Part shown: one piece after another, positions 33,420 through 45,386 of the stretch
How positions within the stretch are numbered: position 1 is the stretch's first letter
Layout: each line of letters begins with the position of its first letter
NCBI GenBank assembly: GCA_963853835.1
Contig: OY970820.1
Location: 26,167,873-26,231,872, forward strand
DNA length: 64,000 bases
Direction of reading: 5' to 3'
Source: Calendula officinalis
Lineage: Eukaryota; Streptophyta; Magnoliopsida; Asterales; Asteraceae
Position numbers and translations under genes: made by a program
Notes under the pieces: generated by a model
Databases searched by the model: none
What the model saw: the letters and a program-made list of their open reading frames with translations, nothing else
Told to the model about the DNA's origin: nothing

Positions 33420-33734
33420 TATAAGTTACATTTTACAAAAAAGTTAAAAGTCTCTAATTAATATATTTTTCTAAACAAAAGAAAAAAGACGCAAGGGCCT
33501 AATTGAATTCAACAGCTTTGTCAAGTGGTAATTTTACGTAGTGGGCTTTTAGATGTTACTTTCCTCGCGTGACGAACAAAATCTACACATACAAAATCGA
33601 AGTACAAAAACACCATTCAGGCCCATTATGGATTTATGGGTCCATTTAGGCTCATTATAGATTTATGGGTCCATTTAGGCCCATCAAATTCATACCGGAT
33701 CCTGCTCAAGTTTGAATTAAATGGAAGAGCGAAT

Positions 33735-33965
33735 TACATCTGAGGTTCCTGTGGTTTACCACTTATTGCAGCTACAGTCCTTAAACTTCATTAAGTACAC
33801 TCGGAGTCCCTGGTGTTGCCATTTTGTTGCACCCGAAGTCCCTGAAGCAAACGTCCATTAAATAACTCTGTTAAATCACCCATGTGCACAGCACATGATG
33901 GGTAGTATGGTAATTGTCCACCCCTTCCTCATATTTAAACCCGAGTAAATTACATGAAAGGTCCC
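33735..33965. mobile_element. Non-autonomous DNA-transposon fragment
   Basis: Begins AATTACATCTGAGGTTCCTG, then GTTTACCACTTATTGCAGC. This is the same style of terminus as the element that follows at about 33953 (AATTACATGAAAGGTCCCCG). No coding sequence. Confidence 0.4.
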
Positions 33966-34757
33966 CGTGATATACTATTTATTACAGCCTTAGTCTCTCA
34001 ACTTCATTTATTACACCGAAAGTCCCTGGTGTATATGTTTGTGTTTGTTTCGTGTACGTTTGTGTTTCTTTATGTTCGTTTATGTTTGTAACCCTCGTTC
34101 GCGAACCGTTCGTGAACACTAAATTTTCTTAACAAACGAACACGATCACAAAATTCCGTTCGATAAGTGTTCGCGAGCCGTTCGTGAACACATTTTTTCC
34201 TTAACAAACGAACATGAACAAGGACCCACTCGTGTTCGTTCGGTTCGTTTACAGGCCTACAAACAAACACAAACAAGATTTTGTGTTCGTTTAGTTAAAC
34301 AAACGAACACGAACAAAGGCCCGTTTGTTCGTTTACGTTCGCGAACATCCGTTCGTGTTCGTTTGTTAGTGTTCGTTTGAGTTTGTTTACGTTCGTTTGT
34401 GTTTGTTTCGTGTTCGTTTGTATTTGTTTATGTTTGTTTCATGTACGTTTGTGTTTCTTTATGTTCGTTTGTGTTTCTTTATGTTTGTTTATGTTTGTTA
34501 CCCTCGTTCACGAACCGTTCGTGAACACTAAACTTTCTTAACAAACGAACACGAACACAAAATTCCGTTCGAGAAGTGTTGGTGAACCGTTTACGAACAC
34601 ATTTTTTTCTTAACAAACAAATACGAACAAGGCCCCATTCGTGTTCGTTCGGATTGACTTTTCAGGGGGTTGGTGGCGCGACAATAAAGGTTGAAGTATA
34701 TACACCAGGGACTTCCGGTGTAATAAATGAAGTTCAGGGACTAAGGCTGTAATAAGA
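33966..34757. mobile_element. Fold-back element with long inverted ends and GTTCGTTT-rich core
   Basis: About 58 bp at 33981-34037 (TATTACAGCCTTAGTC ... CCCTGGTGTATAT) recurs inverted at 34697-34756. The core 34040-34660 is made of GTTCGTTTGTGTTCGTTT-like runs and their complements AACAAACGAACACGAAC, forming further internal inverted repeats. No transposase. The short ORF at 34070-34276 on minus is only a reading of this repeat. Confidence 0.6.
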
Positions 34758-34764
34758 AGAACAT

Positions 34765-35742
34765 TTGAACTGTCTTGAAGATCTAGTTGCAGAGTGCAAA
34801 AGAGAAAATGCTGAACTACCAGAAGAAATACTTGGGCAGAAAACCAAAATGGTAGAATACTTGAAAACAAAAGGTCACAGTGCAAAGTCATTTGGAAGAA
34901 TGAAGATGCTGAATATTGTTGACAAGTACTGCACTGCAAGAAAGAAAGAATTGGCAGAACTTGAAGAAGAAGAAGAAGTTAAAGTCACATAGTTGGTTGA
35001 TATTGATCCTAAACTAGTGATTACCAGAAAACCAATAACTGGTGAATCCTCAAACCCTTCTGTCAATAAAAGAAAATTAATAGATGCTGAAGAAGAGGCA
35101 AGGAAGAAATAAAAACAAGATCTCCCAATACTTGATCTTCCTCAAGCTCCTCTACAAAATAATCTAATTATTAACTGGAGAGTTGTGAATAATGTGATTG
35201 AACTGATCAGAGAAGACAAAACAACTCAAAGATTTAGTGCTTGGAAGCCAATGGTTATGTCACTATCCAGAAGTGATATAATCAAAGTGTTAATCATTGG
35301 TAAACCAAGAATGTCGAAGAAGAAGTGGAGAAACTCAGGTGCTGGATATCTAACTGAAATGATTGATGCTGCATTTTATCCAGATGATTATCCTGAGATG
35401 TTTGAAAGCAAAGAAGCTGTATATGCTTGGAATGTTCTCCCAACAGTTAATATGTACTTCTTTGAAAGAGCTAGTAAAAGATGTGAACTGTTTCTGTTTG
35501 AAAAAGAGTATAATCATTCTGAAGAAACAATGTATCAAGCTATTTGTTGTTCCTTCATCAGACCTCATAATGGTGTTATGTTCTCAGAAAAATACAACTA
35601 TTTCATCAAGAAGAACAACAAGTATATAACTGAACAAAGAAGATTGAGAAATCAACAAGTAAAAGAAGGTGATGAAAGGAGAGCCAAACTCTTAGAAGAA
35701 AAGAAGAGAAAAGAGAGAGAGGAGAAGGAAAAAGAAACTTGA
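34765..35742 (+). pseudogene. Uncharacterised 3' ORF of a Copia element
   Basis: A reading of about 320 residues, interrupted by TAG at 34990-34992 and TAA at 35110-35112, lies between the fold-back element and the polypurine tract. It begins with a coiled-coil, Lys/Glu-rich part (LEDLVAECKRENAELPEEIL), continues with INWRVVNNVIELIRED and a Tyr/Phe-rich part, and ends in a strongly charged coiled coil (KEKKRKEREEKEKET type). Its position matches the extra ORF that some plant Copia elements carry between pol and the 3' LTR. No transmembrane segment is visible. Function unknown. Confidence 0.5.
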
Positions 35743-35768
35743 TTAATTACAAGTGAATTAATAAGTTT

Positions 35769-35777
35769 AGGGGGAGA
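35769..35777 (+). other. Polypurine tract before shared Copia LTR
   Basis: AGGGGGAGA followed by TTGTTGTGATAT. A standard Copia plus-strand primer next to the LTR start. Confidence 0.7.
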
Positions 35778-35778
35778 T

Positions 35779-36248
35779 TGTTGTGATATAGATGATACTA
35801 CTGATGCTGCAGTTGGTACTGAAGAAGACTTAGTACTGATGGGGCAGAATTACTAGAAACACTACTGATCTTGGACTTACTACTGATGATCAATTCTACT
35901 ACTGATGTCGATATATGGAGTTGATCTTGTCCGAGGTTCTAGCAGATTTTGTTTAGAAAGTGTATCTTTTGTTATTCGAATTGTAATCTAGTCCTAGAAT
36001 AACTAGGGTATAATGTTAGGCTTCAAGGACTATTATATATAGTTCCTTATGAATTATAAACATACGTGTATTGATCGATTAATATTAATACATTGAAGCT
36101 TTTTGTGATAAACTGTGTTCTTGTTTATTCTTATTCGATTTCCAGTTTACATTGTTCTTATTCAATCAACATAGTGTTAATCCGCTGTAACTTCTATTGT
36201 TGAGTAGATCTGTGATTCGATAACTTATTGAGTTATTCGATCCTGACA
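35779..36248 (+). repeat. Copia LTR shared by two element fragments
   Basis: Starts TGTTGTGATATAG and ends CCTGACA. It has a polypurine tract upstream (35769) and a tRNA-Met primer site downstream (36251). It therefore acts as the 3' LTR for the fragment before it and the 5' LTR for the fragment after it. Confidence 0.75.
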
Positions 36249-36250
36249 AG

Positions 36251-36262
36251 TGGTATCAGAGC
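36251..36262 (+). other. Primer-binding site (tRNA-iMet)
   Basis: TGGTATCAGAGC two bases after the LTR end; complementary to the 3' end of initiator tRNA-Met. Confidence 0.8.
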
Positions 36263-36331
36263 ATTAAGGTTCTAGATCTACGAATTAAGAACATCAAAAA
36301 GTTTCATACTTTCGAAACTAAAATTGTTAAT

Positions 36332-39300
36332 CATGTCTGATAACAATGAAAGCACGCAGACAAACAAGATTCCAATTCTCACTCCAAATAACTTTGGGAT
36401 GTAGAAAAATAGAATTAAGCAGTACATGCTTATTACTGATTATTCCATGTGGGAAGTTGTTCTGGAAGGCAACAAAACCATACAAACTCAATTCACAAGT
36501 TCATCAACTGAATCAGACAAACTCAAGTGTGACAAAGAGAAGAAAGACAGAGGAATTGAACTGAAAGCTTTAAGCACCCTGTTGTTTGCTATTCCCAATG
36601 ACTACCAACATCTATTTGTTGAATACGACGATGCTAAGAAGCTATGGTAGGCACTGGAGAAAAGGTTTGTTGGTACCAAACGTACTAAAAGAAACATGAA
36701 GTGTGTCTTGAAGCAAGACTTTGAAAACTTCAAAGGACAGAAGAATGAATCCTTGTCACAAGTTTTTGATCGATTCAACAAACTTATTGGTGAACTCAAT
36801 CAAGTTGGAGTTAAACCAGACAATGATGATGTCAACAGAAAGTTTCTCAGATCTCTTGGAGAAGAGTGGTCTATGTATACTGTGATATATAGACAAGGAG
36901 ATGCATTGGAAGACAAAGAACTTGATGAACTCTACAATGAACTACGAGTCTTTGAATCTGAGGTAAGTCAGAAATTCCTACTTTACCATCAAACAATGCT
37001 GCTTTTGTGTCAAGTACAGGTACAGGTCAAGATGCTACAACTGGGAAGCATAAAGAAACTGAAGACCTAGCAAGAGAATCCTTCTTTACTAGTCATGTGC
37101 ATACTGCACTAATTAGTGAAGATCTGGAACAATAAATCTTGATGATCTGGAAGAGATGGATATAAAGTGGCAGATGGCAATGCTGAGTTTAAAGACCAAA
37201 AGATATCTTAAAAGAACTGGTAGACATAATCTGAACTTCAACAAAGGTGAACGTGCTGGATTTGAGAAAACCAAAGTCAAGTGCTACAAATGTAGCAATT
37301 TTGGTCACTTTGCTAGAGAATGTCCTGGCAAAGATCAAAGATCAAACTACAACAAAAATGTAGTGTTTTGATACGCACCATGCGACTGATCAACCACTTG
37401 TGTCGAGCTCCTAGTGTACTTGGTTCGAACCTTGCTAACCAAGAACATGAACTTGTTCTTGAACGGTTAAAACCAACTAGCTGATTTAATCCCTAAATGC
37501 GGAACTGGGATTAAACCTAATCCTTAAACCCTAAAGGATTGGGATGTTGGAGTTCTAGATTAGGTTAACAAGAAAGAAACCTTGTACGAAGAACTCGAAC
37601 ACACACATTGCTTGTGTGGTTCGTTCGACCATCAACCAAAGAACCCTAGGGTTCTTTGGTCGAATTCGTCCAAGAGGGGAGAAGGGAGAAAAGTGTTTCC
37701 CAAAACATACCTTGTTGATTGCTTAAGATAGATCCACTGATGATGAACAAATCGAGCGATCTTCTAGTTGATCTAAGCAATGAACTTGTTCTTCAATACT
37801 TGAAGAACACGAAGAACACAAGACTTGTGTTGTGTGTGTATTCGGCCGAAGCCAAGGAGAGGAGGAGGGGGTGATTTTCGTAGGGTGTTAGGAACAAATA
37901 AGGGTTACCCTAAGCCTCTTATTTATATACAAATAAGTTGCGCTTAGAACCCTTCTAGTTTAAATAATATTAGATCTTTAATTAAACTTTCCTTTTAACA
38001 TTTGCATCCCTTATAGTTTAACTAGTTTATTATTGTTGCACTTAACTATTAAATGTCTAGTATTAATACACTAATAATTCGGTACCCATATACACGAATT
38101 ATATACTTGTATTTATACTTTCAATAATTAATTATATAACAAGCTTTATATAATTTATACAACAATATTATCCAATTACTATATGATTTAATAGCTTTAA
38201 ATCATATCATAGATAATCTATAATTAACACATAGTTTATTTACTCAACTAGTAAATGTACAACTACTTGTATTAATTAGTTAGTTAAACTAATCTAGTAA
38301 TAAGTTAAACTTAACTTAATACTTAACTGATTCATAATGACTATTATGAATCATTCCTCTTCGTAGTTTCATTGCTTATCTTGCTCGTATTACATGCACT
38401 CACCGGTGTGACCCTTAAGTGTTTCGTAGGCATGGATGTATCATCATAGGTTGACTAAATGTGCACATAATTCCTTCAAAAAAAAGTTCATCAAACTCAA
38501 CTGCTCTTGTATCTCAAGAGGGACAAGGTTATGACTGGAGCTTTCAAGCAGAAGAACATGCTCAAAATCAAGCACTCATGGCCTTCACTGATTCTATTAC
38601 TGAGGTACATTCTAAATCTTGCACTCCTGAATGCATTAAAGCATATAAAGAACTAGAAAAACTAAATAAAGAAACTCTTGGTGTGATGATCTTAAATAGA
38701 AACAGAAGAATAGAATTTAATGGTTGCATTGCAGATTTAGAAAATCAAATTAAAATTTATAAAATAACTGATCAAAAACTAAAAGATGAATTATTACAAG
38801 CAACCTATGATAAATAACATGCTGAGTTAAAATTAAAAGAAACTTTAACCAAATTAAAAGAATGTTAGTTAGAATTAGAACAAAATAAATTAACCTTTAA
38901 GAAATTTGAAAGAAGTTCTAAAATAATTGATGAATTAACCAGCAATCAAACCACTGAAAAAGTTATTCATGATGTTGGATATCATGCAGTTCCACCTCCA
39001 ACAAATTTTATTCCTCCACTCAAGTCTAGTTCAGAAAGAATTTTAGATGAATTAAAGCTAGAAAGTCAAACTGAAACCAGTAATGATTCATCTGATAATG
39101 AACAAACCATTAAATCAACTGATACATGCTTTCATACCACACAAAGTCAAACTGAACCCCCTAAATATAATTCAGAAAATATACCCACTATTTTAAGAAG
39201 GGGAAATCAAAGAAATTTAGATCAGTTAAAAGAACAAAGAAAGCCTGAAAGTGCTAAAACAATAAAATTAACATGTCTGATCTGCAATAAAGTCAATCAT

Positions 39301-39478
39301 CTAGCAAATGATTGTCACTTCAATCCAATTAATTGCAAAGAATTTAAGGAATTTAAAGAAAATAAAGAAAAATTGAAAGAATCCAAATTCAACAAACTGA
39401 AAAGGATCAACAAACAAAAAAGGTTCAACACACCGTATGAATCGATAGTCGTTTGCACAACCGTTGATTCAAATGTGT
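36332..39478 (+). pseudogene. Copia gag relic, split by a solo LTR
   Basis: Starts at ATG 36332. The UBN2-type Gag core is readable (KIPILTPNNFG; later QDFENFKGQKNESLSQVFDR; LRSLGEEWSMYT). A zinc knuckle follows (CYKCSNFGHFAREC, about 37281-37325). The frame resumes after the solo LTR at 38479 with a coiled-coil region and a second knuckle (CLICNKVNHLANDC, about 39272). Breaks: TAG at 36402-36404 and 36647-36649, both at Trp-like positions; frame changes near 36960-37130; TAA at 38815-38817; a stop near 38866. No protease, integrase or RT follows before 39637. Confidence 0.75.
37359..38478 (-). mobile_element. Solo LTR of the TR-GAG family nested in Copia gag
   Basis: Matches the LTR at 3356-4323 in inverted orientation over its full length. 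Ends are TGTAGTGTTT (37359) and ATTCCTTCA (38478), giving TG...CA. AAAAA at 37354-37358 and 38479-38483 is a 5-bp target duplication. No internal region remains, as expected after recombination between two LTRs. The insertion interrupts the Copia gag frame. Confidence 0.85.
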
Positions 39479-39637
39479 GACATGCGTTTAGAGTTGGCGC
39501 AATTTTAGCTCTAGCAGGATTTCCACTCAATCCTCGTGAAACACCAGATTGTGATGCCACTATGAGTGTTCCGATAAATTCACGGAGATTCATTTTCAAT
39601 AGTGTATGTGTCCTAAATTGGAAATATTTGGCGGTGA
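39479..39637 (+). other. Sequence between Copia relic and LARD
   Basis: 159 bp following the gag relic; not recognised. Continues beyond the LARD at 48124. Confidence 0.4.
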
Positions 39638-42356
39638 TGTAACACCGCAAAATTTAAAAAGCGTTTTTTTTAAAAGGTGTGCGGAAGCATAAAGATAATA
39701 AATAGTTTAGGTTTAGGTTTACAAACCAAACGTCCCAAAATAAACTCCAAAACAATAATATTTAAACGGTGTCACTTAACGACATGGCTCATTTTACAAA
39801 ACATATCCATTTGAGCTTGGTCACCCATTCCATCCAAAGCACCGATTAACCTGAAAAGAGTCAACGAATGAGGGATTAGCACAAAGCTAAGTGAATGAAC
39901 ATAATCTACAAATTATGAAAAGCACAAAAAGCAAGCACCAACATCTCCACGATCGTTACTCCTCGTAACCACTTGACCACTGTTCCTCTTAACCACTGTT
40001 CCACTGAACCACTAACCACTAACTGTCTAATCACTAAGCACAGAAGTAATTTACATCTCCGACTACTACGCACGGAAGTAATTCTACATCTCCGATTTGG
40101 GGAACCAGTATTTGAGAGGATCGGTGGCTTTGCGGGCCTTAAACCATGGTTGGCCAAAACCACGGTAACCGATAGCGCTGTATCCAACACCCCGGATAAA
40201 CCCCCTTAACCATGTAACGCATACAGGTAAGGCTCAAATACCCCGTTAGTCGATACACTATGCTCAGCCGTTATCCATCCGACACTGACCTCGTCCCTAT
40301 CCTCGATTGCCACTAATCAAGTTGTTGCTACCATTCAAGTAGATACCCTTCATCTATGTGCACACATCCTATTCCATTTAACCCGATCAAACAGGTACCA
40401 AACAAGCAAACTGTCTAAGATTCTCGCCCGAAAACGACCCGAAAAACCCGCAAATTGAAGTTCACGATCGTGAACAATAGTTCACGAACGTGAACTATAG
40501 TTCACGACGTGAACTAGAGTTCACGATCGTGAACTCACGACAATGAACATTTCCTGCATTTTTCCTGTATTTTCCTGCATCTTTCCTGTCAAACATGCAA
40601 TACCGAACCGGTTGTAACCAAACACAAGTTGGAGGTTAAATCCACTCACCGTAACCTTCAATTCCCGTAACTCAGTGAGCTAATATCACTGAGTTTCCTC
40701 CTCGGATCCTGTACACAAAAGAACATCGAGTTAATAACGGTACTTATCAATAATCACCAATATTAGCAATAATGAACACTAACTTTCCACCAAGTGTTAT
40801 AAGTACTAATTCTAACATACAAGTATATTAAACCCACTTATACATACACAATTCAACAATTGGGTCGATCCACCATTAAATCACCCGAACGGGTCAAACC
40901 GGATTTTTAAACAATAATACTTTCTAAAACTACAATCATATCATCAACTTACAATTCACCAATTGTTATCAATAACATTTCTAACACTTAACCTAACAAA
41001 ACACTTATACTTGCACAATCCAAGTTTCTTAAGTCACTTTACTACCAATTGGTCCAAACGGGTCAAGACCCAACAATCACTATAACATAAGTAATTTCAC
41101 AACTAAGGTCCATGACTACTACATCTAGCAAGTCATAATCTTGTAACAGTTCATCAAGTTCATAAATACTAACAATCCATGTATTTTACTTCCAAATTAC
41201 TAGTTCATCATTTTAACCAAAAACGTCCAAGCACTAGTTAGTTTATTTCTCAATCCACCAATACTTGGTTTAATACAACTAACATATTTAACATGTCATT
41301 TTAACATATCTAGACTTAACATCCATAAAACATATAAATGACATTTTAGCCCAACTAGTCACACCAACACAATTACTAGTTCATATATCAACATAAACCA
41401 CCCAAACACCATAAATCTAACACTTTCACCAACACTTGACATAAATCATAACTCACATCTCTAAAATGTTCTTTTAACATTTCTTGCAAAAAATCCCATA
41501 GAATTATAAATGACATATTTCCAACATATCATTTCAATATATCCATGCCAAAAAAAACCCATAAAACCTACTTTTTAACATAATCACACTAACTTGTACA
41601 TTTTGCTAAAATGATTGTACCTTGTGCTAAATTATTTGTACTCATACAACAACACATATCAAATCTTGCATAAACACTTAATACAACATTTAACACAATA
41701 AACACTAACAAAACTTCAAGAATCATAACCCTAGTTTCACATTTTGTCAAGAACTTCAAGAGATATAACAAGGAACAAGATCTTACCCAAAGCCACCACC
41801 AAAAACGTGATTCAAATGAGGAAAGAGGAAGAAACCTTCAAAGAGCCTCAAGAACACTAAGAACACACCAAGAACACAAACACTTAAGCTAGAGAGAGTT
41901 TAAAGTGAGATTTTAGAGAGAGGTTAGAGAGAGAGAAATATGGAGAATGAGATTGAAGAACAGTGGATAAGGGTACACCCCTTATCCCACTAAACCGTCC
42001 AAAATGAGGGGGGGTGGGGGGGCCACCTTTGTTTTTTTTCCATTTTTAAACAATACGATATAAAAAGTTCCTTTCGTAGTTAATTTATTTAAAATAGCAA
42101 ACGGACTCCAATTTTAAAAACGAAAGCATTTCCGGAAACGTAATCCGACAAGGAATTTAAAGATATAAAAATCACAAAATCGTTTAAACATTTCAGAAAC
42201 CGGATATTTTAATCTCTTGATTAAAATATCACAAAAGGACAAAAGGTCAAACAATTCATTTAACATTTAACCAATTTATTCCACATAGGGTCAAATAGAT
42301 ATTTATCAAATATCAATATATACCTAAAACTACTAGGCCGGTTTTAGGATGTTACA
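39638..42356 (-). repeat. LARD 3' LTR
   Basis: TGTAACACCG ... GGATGTTACA as read on +. Contains a run of palindromes based on GTTCACGATCGTGAAC (40461-40540). Pairs with 45387-48123. Confidence 0.85.
40461..40540. repeat. GTTCACGNNCGTGAAC palindrome cluster in LTR
   Basis: Four to five consecutive palindromes: GTTCACGATCGTGAAC, GTTCACGAACGTGAAC, GTTCACGACGTGAAC and GTTCACGATCGTGAAC again. The other LTR has the corresponding cluster at 46213-46305 with partly decayed members. Confidence 0.8.
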
Positions 42357-42375
42357 ACTCTACCTTCCTTAAAAG
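42357..42375 (-). other. LARD polypurine tract
   Basis: On minus it reads TTTTAAGGAAGGTAGAGT directly before the TG of the LTR. This is the Tekay-type tract location and composition. Confidence 0.6.
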
Positions 42376-45371
42376 GATTCCGTCCTCGGAATCCAACAAC
42401 AATATTCAAATAACAAGAAGTTACCATAATAAGTCTACGGCTCTATTCCAATCACTCTCATATACACATGCCCAAACAAAAAGCGCATCCAAATTTTCAT
42501 ACACCTCATACTATACTTAGCAATTCCAACTTTTACCTTAATACTCCCTCCGTCCCTAAATAAAGTTCCCATTTCACCTTAAAGTTTTGTCCCTAAATAA
42601 AGTTCCCATTTCTCACACTTAAGGGACCCACTTAATATAATAATATTATTACCAATACTTTCACCACTAACTATCTCTTAAAACAATTTCTCTCTCCAAT
42701 CAAACCTTATATTTTATTCAAAAGTAATACCAAATACCCCACCACTAACTATCGCCTAAAATGTTGTGCCCAACACAAATGGGAACTTTATTTAGGGACG
42801 GAGGGAGTAACATACAATCAATTCATTTCATTTACTCTATAGACTAATTCAAAATTATCTCGACACTCAGATAGCAACTACCATTCATGGTTCAGTTAAA
42901 ATTCCTCATGACATAAAGGTGATCCACAAGCATATGTTTTAAAAAACTTTCCTTACACAAGGTCACACAATTATTTCAAATCTGAAATACCTACTCGTTT
43001 TCTTCTTTATTCGATCAGAATTTACAATCTCGCACAGTTTAACTCGTTAAACGACCCGCAATTTCAATGATTTCCAAATCAAAATTTCCGGTCTAAATCA
43101 ATTAATTTCAAAAATACACTTTCCTGAGATAAAGTCACATCAATATTGCATACTAAGCACAAACGGGTCAAAATCGAGCAATTCATCGTGACACTATCAA
43201 AGTCCTTAGTTAACCATACTTCTAACAGTCATACACTATTTCATGGATAGTTGGCCATATTACAAAGATGTCAAAATTTTATAAAGACAAATTGCACGTT
43301 TTGACGAAACTAGTCAAGGTTACACAATTCAAGTCTAAACCACATATCTCATTACAACCATGGTAATATAAATAGCAATATCTTTTATACTCAATTAGTC
43401 ATACTCATGACTTATCAACCTATATGAAGGTCAAAGTCACTTATCAACTAGGCATTTATCAAATTCTTAACACTTCATGACCAAACGGGTCAAACAAGTT
43501 TTTGTAATCCAAAATTGTTTTATTACTTCCATAACATGTTAAAGTATTTACCAAAACCAATTCATGCAATTATCAAACGATTATCATCATAATCAAGGTT
43601 TAGCAACTAAAAATGCATTCAATCAAGTTTTGACACTAATTACCTTTAACGGGTCAACATTGAGAAATTTATCATAACAATTCCAAACATATAATTCACG
43701 GTTCATTAAACATGTCAAACTCATGTGACGACTAATAAGCATTTCCAATTAAATGTCAACTCTTACTTAGACTTCAAGTCAACCAATTACCATACAACTA
43801 GTTCTTGACTCTTACTTATTAAACATCCAAATAGCAAGATAATTTCATCAATTCAATTCAATTCACAATTAAGCATAAACAACTTTTATCACAATCAATA
43901 AAACATCATCATCACTTTGAGCAATTTTAAAAAAAATTACCAATTTAAACTATAATCAATTTTTTTTTAACATAAATCATTTCAATACAATCATTAAATC
44001 TAATCACCAGATTTAAGTATAAATCACAATTTCAAAACTTTTCTCAAATAATTTCATAATCAATGCAATCACTTACAACCTCTTTTATCTTCAGTTATTA
44101 CTATCACAAGTCAACTCAAAATAGTCTACACATACAGTTTATTAGTCACTTTTCAGACTCCAAATTCAAAATAGGAAACCAATCAGGATTGCATCATAAA
44201 CATTTCAGGTCATTCAAATATTTATCTCTGACTATCTGTCACAATTACTGTCTATAACAAAAGCAAGCATCAATTTATTCACTTTGGACAGACATTTTCG
44301 GTTCTCACTATACAAATCACTACATGTGACCCGACAGGTCACAATAAAAGTTTCGCTTTTTCACATAAAAAACACTAGTCCTACTTGGGCTATTCAATTC
44401 ACGTATACAATTCCATCCATTTTAATTACAAGCATCACATTCACGAAGTTTACAATAATTACTATTATACTCAATTTGATCCATGGTCACATATATTGTA
44501 ACCGAAACCATCATACAACCGATTCTCTTCGCTTCTCCTGAAGTGAAGAAACAACCAAAACAATTACAATCGACTTGTCACCAATTTGCACAATATGAAA
44601 GCGAGAAAATTTAACCACCGAGACACTATGTGTGTCCCGACAAACAAGAAAAGATTCAATCTTCTATAATATTTATTCATAACTTTGATTAAACTAGACT
44701 AATCCATACATCATATCAAACTAAACTTAGTCCAAGTTTCAATAAAAGGAACATGTAAGCATGCATCACTTATATCTACAAAACTCCCAACACATATGAT
44801 GTATCCCAAATCAATAAGCAATCAATTATTCTAATTCGAGAGACATAAGACACCAAAGGTAGCAGTCAGTTCATCACAACATTTCACTAATCTTAATTAA
44901 GCGACCTACTTAATTAACAATTCTACATAAGCACAAGTATTGAGTTTATCAAAACATACCCGAGCTATCACTGTCGGTCTAACGTTGGTGAAGATTCCCC
45001 GACCACCCCGTCCTTGACCTACAAACCCACTTTCTTTTCCCAAGGACAATTTCCCTCTTGCCCAAAATTGAACACCTCTAATGCACTTCATTTCCCAACG
45101 TGTGTACACATGCTCCTCGGTCAGTTCCCGCATCGTTTCTTAAGGTACCAACATTTCTTGGGGCCAAGGGGGTCGGGTTCTCTTTACCTGTCATAACTAT
45201 AACAATCACAACAACTCACGAAAGCTTAGTTTAAATCGTTAGTAACTACATACTAACTACAACTAACTTCATTCACCGTTGCTCTAATCCCACTCGTCCG
45301 GAATGCTTGACCAAACTCGAGCCACGATTTGGGAATGAAACACCTAACAGTGTATCCATCGCCAAACCGAA
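42376..45371 (-). other. LARD internal region
   Basis: About 3 kb of AT-rich, apparently noncoding sequence. The only nested feature seen is the Stowaway MITE at 42544-42807. Short ORFs (44063-44541, 44906-45196) show nothing recognisable. The right-hand end (44980-45360) is more complex and may be the remains of a gag leader. Confidence 0.5.
42544..42807. mobile_element. Stowaway MITE nested in LARD
   Basis: Perfect ends CTCCCTCCGTCCCTAAATAA and their complement, with TA on both sides (42542-42543, 42808-42809). The left terminal repeat is partly duplicated: GTCCCTAAATAAAGTTCCCA occurs at about 42552 and 42589. Confidence 0.92.
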
Positions 45372-45383
45372 GCTCTGATACCA
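45372..45383 (-). other. LARD primer-binding site
   Basis: Complement of TGGTATCAGAGC, three bases from the LTR edge at 45387. Confidence 0.8.
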
Positions 45384-45386
45384 AGT

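Noticed and set aside
34070..34276. 68-residue minus ORF
   Set aside because: Reading of the GTTCGTTT repeat core of the fold-back element; no protein-like features.
36251..36262. TGGTATCAGAGC as a tRNA gene end (also 45372, 55190, 57470)
   Set aside because: No tRNA cloverleaf around them; each sits next to an LTR, so they are primer-binding sites.
39906..40209. ORFs in the LARD LTR, repeated at 45658-45942
   Set aside because: Present in both LTRs, differ by disruptive changes, and show no domain.
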